From G965232465 sp965276005 (GTDB lineage Bacteria; Pseudomonadota; Alphaproteobacteria; JAQWUY01), in contig OZ254962.1 of NCBI GenBank assembly GCA_965276005.1, positions 1,798,001 through 1,862,000 of the forward strand: a DNA stretch of 64,000 bases, given 5' to 3'. Shown one piece after another: positions 54,108 to 62,600 of the stretch (within the stretch, counting starts at the first letter, position 1; every line of letters begins with the position of its first letter). A model generated the notes under the pieces. The model ran no database searches and was not told the DNA's origin. It was given only the letters and a program-made list of their open reading frames with translations. The position numbers and the translations under genes are program-made.

Positions 54108-55313
54108 ATGATGACAGATATACCAAAAGTAACTATTGCAGATATTGAACAGGCTGCCGCACAGATTAAAGGACACATCGTCCGCACCCCGTTTGTATAC
54201 GCCCCGCATTTGTCGCAACAGATCGGAGCGGAAATGTATTGTAAGTGCGAAACTTCTCAGGAAACCGGGTCTTTTAAGGAACGGGGGGCGTCTTATTGTT
54301 TACAAAACCTATCCGCCGCACAAAAGCAAAAAGGGGTGATTGCCAATTCTGCTGGCAACCACGCTCAGGGGCTAGCGTGCCATGCACAACGGCTCGGTAT
54401 TCCTGCGGTTATTGTCATGCCCGAAGACGCCCCAACGGTCAAGATTAACAACACCAAAAAATACGGTGCCGAAGTCATTTTACACGGGGATTTTGTCTCT
54501 GCGGGGGAATATGCGGAAAAATTGATGCGTGAAAAGGGCTATACTTTTGTACATCCGTTTAACAACACATATATTGTAGCGGGGCAGGGGACTTGTGGTA
54601 TGGAGATGTTACAAGATGTACCGGATTTAGAAGCTATTGTGATACCCGTTGGCGGCGGGGGGTTGATGTCAGGGGTGGCAATTTATGCCAAACACACCCA
54701 TCCAAACATTAAAATATACGGGGTGCAGGCAAAACGCTATCCATATTTAAAACAGAAAAACCCCAAGACCAAAAGCGATGTAACCATCGCCGAAGGTATC
54801 GCCATTAAGCAACCGGGCGGGCTGTCCCGATGGGTAGCGGAACAATATATCGAAGATATTTTTTTGGTATCGGAACGACAAATGGAACACGCCATGTGCC
54901 GTACGCTGATTTGTGAGCGGATTTTGGTCGAAGGGGCGGGGTCTGCGGGAGTCGCCGGGGTGATTGCCAACGCAGATGTATTTCGCAACAAAAAAGTCGG
55001 GGTTATCTTGTCGGGAGGCAATGTGGATCAAACTACGCTTGCGTCCATATTGCTGAGAAACTTGGTGGCATCAGGGCGGTTAAACAGGTTGCTTATCACC
55101 GGTCGTGATCGCCCCGGCTTGGTACACAAAGTAACGGGCATCATCGCCAGCAAAGGCGGCAACATCATCGACCTATACCACCGCCGATTGTTCGAAGACA
55201 TCGCTGTACAAGAAACCAGCATCGAGATCACCTTGGAAATGCAAGACTGTCACCAATTGCCCCATTTAATAGATGCGTTAAACGCAAACGGTTACAACGC
55301 CCGGGTGGTGTAA
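54108..55313 (+). CDS. ilvA: Threonine dehydratase with ACT domain
   Basis: PLP-dependent threonine/serine ammonia-lyase of 401 residues, giving 2-oxobutanoate for isoleucine or for catabolism. PLP lysine in GSFKERGA (residues about 54-61), SAGNHAQGLA, and the phosphate-binding VGGGGLMSG are clear. The C-terminal ACT domain (LLITGRDRPGLVHKVTGIIA, from about residue 326) is the single-ACT type. Two adjacent ATGs at 54108 and 54111 are possible starts. It follows the yacG cluster closely. Confidence 0.94.
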   Translation: MMTDIPKVTIADIEQAAAQIKGHIVRTPFVYAPHLSQQIGAEMYCKCETSQETGSFKERGASYCLQNLSAAQKQKGVIANSAGNHAQGLACHAQRLGIPAVIVMPEDAPTVKINNTKKYGAEVILHGDFVSAGEYAEKLMREKGYTFVHPFNNTYIVAGQGTCGMEMLQDVPDLEAIVIPVGGGGLMSGVAIYAKHTHPNIKIYGVQAKRYPYLKQKNPKTKSDVTIAEGIAIKQPGGLSRWVAEQYIEDIFLVSERQMEHAMCRTLICERILVEGAGSAGVAGVIANADVFRNKKVGVILSGGNVDQTTLASILLRNLVASGRLNRLLITGRDRPGLVHKVTGIIASKGGNIIDLYHRRLFEDIAVQETSIEITLEMQDCHQLPHLIDALNANGYNARVV

Positions 55314-55388
55314 ACACAAGCCCCCCGATTTGCATAGATAAAAAGCGAACCCGATTATAATACATTATAAAGGCGACCAATATACGGT

Positions 55389-55952
55389 TCAATCCGTAAC
55401 CACATGCGAAAATGTTTTATATTTGTCGTTTAGCATAGTTACAGTGCTTATTTTTTCATCCATATCATTTGGCTGTTTTGACATTTTAAATATAAACGAC
55501 ACTGCCCATAGCAACATATATAAAATCATTAGTAATACTTTGTACAAAGTCGAAAATAAAAATATTTCTAAGCGTAAAATTAAATATAAGGTCGGACTAG
55601 AATACACTAAAGAATCGCCGAAGGCATCGATTGTTTTTGCGTACAATTCTGGGTGTTTTTGTTGTAAGCTGGCACGCACAGAATTAGGGGTATTTTTACG
55701 GAGTTGTAAAAATGGTACAAGAGGCACCCACAGTATCAATTTTACAATCAAAAATGGATTTGATATGGCTTTGATGGCCCGCACCAAATATTCAAATTCA
55801 TCATCGTTTAAATCTTGTTTCGTAACCCAAGAATGCAATAACGACCCCAAATCAGCCAGCAACCGTTTTTGTTTGACATACCCCCGTATTTCCAAAGATA
55901 GTACCAACAATACAAACATAACATTCAAAATTATATACATAGTAAAAGTCAT
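55389..55952 (-). CDS. Membrane protein of unknown function, cassette B large subunit
   Basis: A 187-residue protein with an N-terminal hydrophobic helix (residues about 5-24), a conserved central part (HSWVTKQDLNDDEFEYLVRA, IKAISNPFLIVK) and two further hydrophobic stretches (about 118-155). The central part aligns with the 125-residue protein at 42146. It overlaps the upstream 79-residue membrane protein gene by one base. Function unknown. Confidence 0.7.
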   Translation of the reverse strand: MTFTMYIILNVMFVLLVLSLEIRGYVKQKRLLADLGSLLHSWVTKQDLNDDEFEYLVRAIKAISNPFLIVKLILWVPLVPFLQLRKNTPNSVRASLQQKHPELYAKTIDAFGDSLVYSSPTLYLILRLEIFLFSTLYKVLLMILYMLLWAVSFIFKMSKQPNDMDEKISTVTMLNDKYKTFSHVVTD

Positions 55953-56191
55953 TACCTGCTCCTTTCCGCATATGTTTTAACCACAGTTTTAAGAATTTTG
56001 CGTGTTTCCTTCCATCTTAAAAATCGTTGTAAACATAGCATGAATAACACAATTAAAAACAAAGACAATCCAAGCAAATATACCCCAAACATAGGCGTGC
56101 AAAACCCAAGCACAAGCAAAAGAACTATCTGACCAACTTCAATATAGTTTTCAACACCAAACAGAACAGAATCGATACATTCCTTTGACAT
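55952..56191 (-). CDS. Small membrane protein, cassette B small subunit
   Basis: A 79-residue protein with a broad hydrophobic middle (QIVLLLVLGFCTPMFGVYLL then GLSLFLIVLFML), probably two spans, and a basic C-terminal end (QRFLRWKETRKILKTVVKTY). One-base overlap with the larger membrane protein implies they are made together. Positionally equivalent to the 53-residue peptide at 42533. Confidence 0.65.
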   Translation of the reverse strand: MSKECIDSVLFGVENYIEVGQIVLLLVLGFCTPMFGVYLLGLSLFLIVLFMLCLQRFLRWKETRKILKTVVKTYAERSR

Positions 56192-56304
56192 AAAAACCTC
56201 TCACTTTTTGTGCAAAATCAACTAAATCCCGAACATCTCCGCTACCGGACATTGTAACACATTGAAAACAGTAGTCAAGTGGTAATTTCGATGTCATTTG
56301 AATT

Positions 56305-57084
56305 CTAAACACTGTTTATATCCGCCATCATTTTTGCCGATTGCTGTTTTAAGACGGTGGCGTCATTGGATAGTATTATAAAATTATATCCTTGTTTAAT
56401 GCGTTTTTTGGCACCATTTATGGTGCCTGTGAAAATGCCGGTGATTTTGCCTTTGGCGTTGGCTTTGCTGGCAATGTGGGTGATAATTTTATCGAATTCT
56501 GTGTGGTCGCTGTCTAGTAGCGGTGGGTGTCCTAAATCGATGCTGAGGTCGTTGGGGCCTACGAATATGCCGTTTAACCCGGGTACAGTTAATATATCGT
56601 CTACATTTTGCAACGAGTCAGCGGTCTCGATCATGGCAAGCGTTATTATGGCATCGTTTGCTGTTTTGTAATAGTCTGCCCCATAGGCGACGGCACTGCG
56701 AATGGGTCCGAAACTGCGGTTGCCCTGTGGGCTGTAGCGACAGGCACTGACGAATTTTTTGGCGTCTTCAGCGGTGTTTATCATCGGGCAAATAATCCCC
56801 ATTGCCCCAAAATCCAGTAACCGCATAATGTGCGATGGATCGTTCCAGCGGCTGCGGGCAATGGGTATGGCGTTGGTGGTTTGAATGGCTTGAAAAGCCT
56901 GCAAGGCGGATTGTTCTGTAAACACACTGTGTTGACAGTCGACGGCAATGATGGGAAACCCCGCATGGGCAAAGATTTCACAGGCAAATGGACACCCCGT
57001 ATTCATAAAAATACTAAATGCAGGTGTATCTGTCTGCAATAGGTGTTTTAAAGTGTCGACGGTACAGAGGGCGGCGGGATTCAT
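56305..57084 (-). CDS. HpcH/HpaI family aldolase
   Basis: A 259-residue class II (metal-dependent) aldolase/citrate-lyase-family TIM barrel. Catalytic residues: histidine in DCQHSVFTEQ (usually D-x-E-H), arginine in ARSRWNDP, metal-binding glutamate in AMIETADSLQN and aspartate in GIFVGPNDLSIDLGHP. Members cleave 4-hydroxy-2-oxoacids to pyruvate plus an aldehyde. Ribosome site AAGGA. Divergent from a LacI regulator and near a sulfopropanediol-dehydrogenase-like gene, suggesting sugar-acid or sulfosugar breakdown; KDSG aldolase of the sulfo-Entner-Doudoroff pathway belongs to this family, but specificity cannot be read here. Confidence 0.88.
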   Translation of the reverse strand: MNPAALCTVDTLKHLLQTDTPAFSIFMNTGCPFACEIFAHAGFPIIAVDCQHSVFTEQSALQAFQAIQTTNAIPIARSRWNDPSHIMRLLDFGAMGIICPMINTAEDAKKFVSACRYSPQGNRSFGPIRSAVAYGADYYKTANDAIITLAMIETADSLQNVDDILTVPGLNGIFVGPNDLSIDLGHPPLLDSDHTEFDKIITHIASKANAKGKITGIFTGTINGAKKRIKQGYNFIILSNDATVLKQQSAKMMADINSV

Positions 57085-57185
57085 AATAGGTTCCTTCTCA
57101 TAAAATTATGCACTTTTATTGCATACGGGTTGTATTTTTTCCATAATAGGGTATAATCTGTATTCTGTAAAGGTATTGTTTAAAA

Positions 57186-58202
57186 ATGACACGAGATACT
57201 ATGGCGAAAAAAGTGACTTCTACGGATGTGGCAAAGGCGATGGGGGTGTCCCAATCGGCAGTGTCACGGGCGTTACATATCGACAGCCCTATTGGCGAAA
57301 AAAAACGCATAGAAATTTTACAAAAATGTATTGTCATGGGATACCGTGCCAAGGATGCGGAAAATATCCTCGTTGCCCGCAAATCGAAAAAATTGGCTTT
57401 TATTGTTGGCGATTTGCACAATCCTTTTTTTACCAATTTGTTACTGGATTTTACGCAACAAATTGCTGAAAAACGCCATTATTTATTGTCTGTATATACG
57501 CCGATGGATATTTCAAAATCGGGTACTCAGTTGTTGGTGTCGACCCTGCAAAAAGACAGTGTACAAGGGGTGTTTGCATCGTCGGTTATGGTTAACAGTG
57601 TGCTACCCGAATTGTGTCGGCAAGCGGATATTCCATTGGTTTTAATCAACCGCAAAGTGGTGTCGGAAAATATATCTTCGGTGGTATCCGACAATATACG
57701 GGCGGGGTATGATGTGGCACAAATCTTACACCAAAAGGGGCGAAAACACATTTTATTTGTGGGTGAAAATGATGGGGTCATTACCATGAACGAACGGCTG
57801 CAAGGGGTACAGCAATACACGGCTGAGTACGGCTTGCCAGAGGTTATGGTAATCCGTAACCACCGATCGTATCAAGGGGCATACGATGCGATAACAGAAC
57901 ACTATGGCACCCTCAGAAAGCAGGGTATTTCTGCGGTTATATGCGGTAATGATATTATGGCGTTTGGGGCGATGGATGCGTTGCGGTATGGATTTAAACA
58001 CAAAATACCTGCGGATTTTGCCATATTTGGATTCGACGATATTCCTATGAGCAGCTGGCCTTCATATCGGCTGTCGACTGTTCGGCAACGCACCAAGCTT
58101 ATGTCGCAAGACGCTTTGAGCGTTATGGAGATGATGATGCAAGGGGTAGACGGGTTGCAACGCATGTGTCCGTGTATTGTTATCGAGCGGGATTCTTCAT
58201 AA
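57186..58202 (+). CDS. LacI family transcriptional regulator
   Basis: A 338-residue LacI-type repressor: N-terminal helix-turn-helix and hinge (TSTDVAKAMGVSQSAVSRAL, residues about 10-29) and periplasmic-binding-like effector domain (GVFASSVMVNSVLPELC, AVICGNDIMAFGAMDALRYG, IFGFDDIPMSSWPSYRLSTV). Two close starts are possible (57186, 57201). Lies between the divergent aldolase and the downstream HisD-like gene and most likely controls both in response to a sugar-like ligand. Confidence 0.92.
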   Translation: MTRDTMAKKVTSTDVAKAMGVSQSAVSRALHIDSPIGEKKRIEILQKCIVMGYRAKDAENILVARKSKKLAFIVGDLHNPFFTNLLLDFTQQIAEKRHYLLSVYTPMDISKSGTQLLVSTLQKDSVQGVFASSVMVNSVLPELCRQADIPLVLINRKVVSENISSVVSDNIRAGYDVAQILHQKGRKHILFVGENDGVITMNERLQGVQQYTAEYGLPEVMVIRNHRSYQGAYDAITEHYGTLRKQGISAVICGNDIMAFGAMDALRYGFKHKIPADFAIFGFDDIPMSSWPSYRLSTVRQRTKLMSQDALSVMEMMMQGVDGLQRMCPCIVIERDSS

Positions 58203-58339
58203 GGGACAGGAATATTATGCAATAAAATTGCATAATTTTTCACAAATATTGAAATAAATCCTTGTTATCCGTCCCCGCATGATGTAGTATGGCTGTGCAA
58301 TATTTGTCACATAAATTTTTTAAAAAAGGAACGGTACAT

Positions 58340-59614
58340 ATGCAAGTCATCAAACAAGGTCTTACCGATACGGCAAAGCGAGAACAAAATAAACAAGTGC
58401 AACAGAGTGTTGCCAACGCTTTAAATGCAATTGAACAATCTGGCGATAAGGCAGTGCGGCAGCTGTCGGAACAATTCGACAATTGGTCGCCAGAGTCGTT
58501 TCGATTGACCAAACAACACATTGAATCCGCCTATTCGCACCTCAGCGACCAAGACATTGCGGATATTACATTTGCCCAAACGCAAATTCGTACTTTTGCC
58601 CAACATCAGCTAAACAGTATGCAAACCGTGCAAGTGGAAACCTTGCCGGGGGTGATTTTGGGACATAAACACATTCCCATTGAGGCGGTTGGGTGTTATA
58701 TACCGGGCGGCAAATACCCTATGCTTGCGTCCGCAAATATGAGTATACTTACCGCCAAAGTGGCGGGCTGTAAACGGGTGATTGCCTGTGCCCCGCCGTT
58801 TGATGGCAAACCCCATGCGGCGATTGTTGCCACCATGCACATGGCGGGAGCGGATGAGATATACTGTTTGGGGGGTATCCAAGCGATTGGGGCGATGGCA
58901 ATTGGCACGGAAACTATCCCCCCCGTGCACATGGTGGTAGGGCCCGGCAATGCGTTTGTAGCTGAGGCAAAACGCCAGCTGTTCGGGCGGGTAGGGATTG
59001 ATTTATTTGCCGGACCAACGGAAACTTTGGTGATTTGCGATGATACGGTCGATGTGGCATTGGTGGCAACGGATTTACTGGGGCAAGCGGAACATGGTCC
59101 CACTTCGCCGGCGATTTGTGTGACCACTTCAAAAGCTATCGCCGATGCTTTGCCGGCGGAAATAGAAAAGCAGCTAAACACTTTGGCAACCGCCCCTATT
59201 GCCCGTGTGTCATGGGACGATTGTGGCGGGATTATCCTGTGCGAAGACAACGCAGAAATGCTGCAAGTTGCCAACGATATTGCCTCAGAACATGTGCAGA
59301 TTATGACCAATGATGACGATTATTTTGTCGACAACATGCAAAATTATGGGGCGTTGTTTGTGGGGGCGGAAACCAATGTTGCCTATGGAGACAAGGTTAT
59401 CGGCACCAACCACACTTTACCCACCAACAAAGCCGCACGATATACAGGGGGATTATGGGTGGGTAAATTTCTTAAAACCTGCACCTATCAGCGGGTAACC
59501 CCAAAAGCGTCTAAAACCATTGGCGAATATTGTTCCCGTTTGTGTGCCTTAGAAGGCTTCGACGGACACAAAAAACAAGCGGATATTCGGGTAAAACGGT
59601 ACAAAAACGCTTAA
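58340..59614 (+). CDS. Histidinol-dehydrogenase-family protein, sulfopropanediol dehydrogenase-like
   Basis: A 424-residue zinc/NAD dehydrogenase of the HisD family. Motifs: AVGCYIPGGKYPMLASANMS, GPGNAFVAEAKRQLFG, AGPTETLVICDD, LLGQAEHGPTSPA (zinc ligands). The C-terminal GTNHTLPTNKAARYTGGLWV and KFLKTCTYQRVTP resemble HpsN, 2,3-dihydroxypropane-1-sulfonate dehydrogenase, rather than biosynthetic HisD, which has PSHVLPT and a different FMK segment. Start at 58340 after AAAGGA. Placement with a LacI regulator and an aldolase, away from hisG, supports a catabolic role. True HisD cannot be excluded. Confidence 0.8.
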   Translation: MQVIKQGLTDTAKREQNKQVQQSVANALNAIEQSGDKAVRQLSEQFDNWSPESFRLTKQHIESAYSHLSDQDIADITFAQTQIRTFAQHQLNSMQTVQVETLPGVILGHKHIPIEAVGCYIPGGKYPMLASANMSILTAKVAGCKRVIACAPPFDGKPHAAIVATMHMAGADEIYCLGGIQAIGAMAIGTETIPPVHMVVGPGNAFVAEAKRQLFGRVGIDLFAGPTETLVICDDTVDVALVATDLLGQAEHGPTSPAICVTTSKAIADALPAEIEKQLNTLATAPIARVSWDDCGGIILCEDNAEMLQVANDIASEHVQIMTNDDDYFVDNMQNYGALFVGAETNVAYGDKVIGTNHTLPTNKAARYTGGLWVGKFLKTCTYQRVTPKASKTIGEYCSRLCALEGFDGHKKQADIRVKRYKNA

Positions 59615-59648
59615 TCGCCGCATAAGACCAGATTTGTGGTATACGGTA

Positions 59649-62600
59649 TTATGCAGGGACGGTATCCTCCGTATCCTCTGTGTCGACAGCAGCAGTTTTA
59701 TGCGTTGGTGCCGATTGTTGTACGAATATGCGTTTGATGGTTTCGTACACTTTTTCGTCCATTTCGTAAACAGGTATTGCCTTTTGTCCCTTGATGTTGT
59801 TCGCCAAGAACGCCATGTCGTATGTGGTGGTGTATTTGACTTTGTAGTTTAATTGCACCTGAGGGGTGTTAAACACCGATACCCAAAGCGGTTTTACGGC
59901 TTGTACGGACGGTTGATATATCGCCTGCATGTCGATACCCCGTAAGTGGGCATATATACCCGTGTTAAAGATAGTTTCGACATTGGCAACACTTTGTGTA
60001 CCCGTATTCCCTGCACCTGCAATACTGCTGCCCAACAGTATGGCACTGGCACCTAGCAGTATCGTGCCGGCACTGCTACCACCGCCACCGCTGCCACCGT
60101 TATTGCTGAGTGTTAGTGTGGATCTTGTCTTGCTGCTGCTACCGTCATAACTCGATCTGGATTGTCTGCTATCACGGGCTCTGTACAGAATACCTGATTT
60201 ATATTTTGCGTTATCGCCATCAGAAGCCGTGATGGGATTGGGTTGAAAATTGCCCTTTGCGGGGTCGTATGTCATATTATTTTTGCTAAAATCGTAGTGT
60301 ATACCATTTAGGTGCGTACCTGCAAGGGATTTTGTCCATATTAAGAACCGTCCTTTGTCGCCATTGCTATCCTCTATTTTTAGAGCATACCTGTCTGAAT
60401 CGTTGGTAAATTTCTCTGCTGCTAGTTCAATAACCACATTGCCTTTTCTGCGGTCGCCTGTGGCGGTTATTTGCCCGCCGCTGCGAATGACAATTTCCGA
60501 ATCGTTATTAGCGTCTGCTGTGCCTAAGTGGACGATACTGACCCGGGCACCGTCTGCTTTCCAGACAGTAATTTTGCCTGTTTGTTTTTTATCAGCCGTA
60601 GCACTGCTTTTGCCTGTAAGCATCTTAATAAGCAAATCGCCCTCGCCCCCAGATATTGTTTTACCTGAGGCAACGGTGATTTCGGCTTTGCCGCTGTCTC
60701 TGTCGTTTAGAACAAAACTGCTATCGCTGGCGTCATTGGCTTTCAAGACAAGTCCACCGTTGATTTTTACATCGCTGTTAATGGTAATCGACCGCCCGGC
60801 AATTAAGGTCAATTTCCCCGTGCCTGCCGTAGTGATTACGGCATCATCGACGGTAATATCGTTGCTGGCAACAAGGGTTACACTAGCACCTGTTTTCAGC
60901 TTTTCTACAATCGGGGATACGGTACTTTTTGACAGCTTATACAGATACACAGCCCCTTCATTTTTATATTTTTCACCGTCGGCACGGGAGGCACCGACCG
61001 CCAAGCTATTGCCATCACCGCTTAAAGCAACAGCAAACCCGAATCTCGTGTCCGATGTTAAGGAAACGCCGTTGCCATCGTTTATTTTAAGGCGTTGCTC
61101 GACTGTACCTCCCCAACTGGATCCGCCCACATTGAATACATATACAGCACCGGCATTCCACTTATGCTGTGTGTTCTCGCCCCAAGCACCGACTGCTAAT
61201 CTACTGCCGTCATTACTTAAAGCAACGCTGGAGCCAAAATAATCGTAGTGCGACAAGGAGACACTGACACTGGCACCGCCCCCGATGGTTGTCTGCAATA
61301 ATAGGGATTGCCCCCAGCCGCCGCTTGTGCCTATGGTAAACAGGTACACTCTGCCTTTATAGTTGTCCCGTCCTAAGGCACCGACCGCTAGCTTCGACCC
61401 GTCGTCGCTGAGTGCCACCGCTTCGCCAAATTGTTCGCCAGTCTGTAGCGATAGGGTTTGGGAACTTCCCACACTATCGCCATGTCCATATATAGCAGAC
61501 TCTTGAAAAGCATTGTTGTTGTCGATAGTATACAATTTGACAACCCCTCGATGGTATGCCTTAGTGTCGTCATAAGGGGCACCGACTGCTACTTTGGTAC
61601 CATCGCCACTGATGGCAACCGATTCGCCAAAATATCCATTGTCTGAGGACGCTACTTTGCTGAGTTGTGCCACATCTGTACCCCATGAACTGCCTCCAAC
61701 ACGGAACAAATACACCGCCCCATAGTTAGTGCCATTGGTATCATCATAAGGGGCACCGACCACTAATCGACTACCATCACGATTTAAGGCAACGCCAGCT
61801 CCAAAGCGGTCGATATTGTTTAATGATACCCCGTTGCCATGGGCAATCTTTGCCGTGTAATACAGATCTTCGCCAAAATTGTCACCGCCGCTGAGTTCAA
61901 ACAGGTACACCGCCCCCCGATTGGTGCCGCCGGTATCGTTAAACTCAGCTCCGACCGCCATTTTTGTTCCATCATCGCTGAGGGCAACATCTGTACCAAA
62001 CCCTTCGTTATAGGTGAGAGAAAGATTTTGTTTGGCGAATAGTTTATTTGTTCGGGTAATGTCAAGTCCTACGCTTTCAACGACTTTATTTGCCTGCGTT
62101 ACAGTGCTGCCCCATGTAGCACCACCGACAGTGTACAGATACACCGCCCCTCTACCATACACATTATGATAATCACCCCCATCGTCATCACCCCTAGCCC
62201 CGACAGCCAACTTCGTCCCATCACTGCTTAACGATACACTCTCACCAAACTCATCCCCATTATCCAAAGAAACACTGGCATGACCACTAGAAAGTTTTAC
62301 CGCCTGCGTTACTGTACTGCCCCATGTAGCACCACCGACAGTGTACAGATACACCGCTCCTCGATTATACCCCCCATCGCCATCACCAACAGCCCCGACA
62401 GCCAACTTCGTCCCATCACCGCTTAACGATACACTGTTACCAAACGCATCATAATCATCCAAAGAAATACTAGCATGGCTATCAGAAAGTTTTACTGCTT
62501 GCGTTACTGTACTGCCCCATGTGGCACCGGAACCGCCGACAATGTACAGATACACCGCTCCTCGAGCATCACCCCCATCGTCATCACCAGTGGCTCCGAC

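Noticed and set aside
58340..59614. Assignment as biosynthetic HisD on the strength of hisG nearby
   Set aside because: hisG is 6 kb away in a different operon and the C-terminal motifs fit HpsN-type enzymes better; kept only as an alternative.
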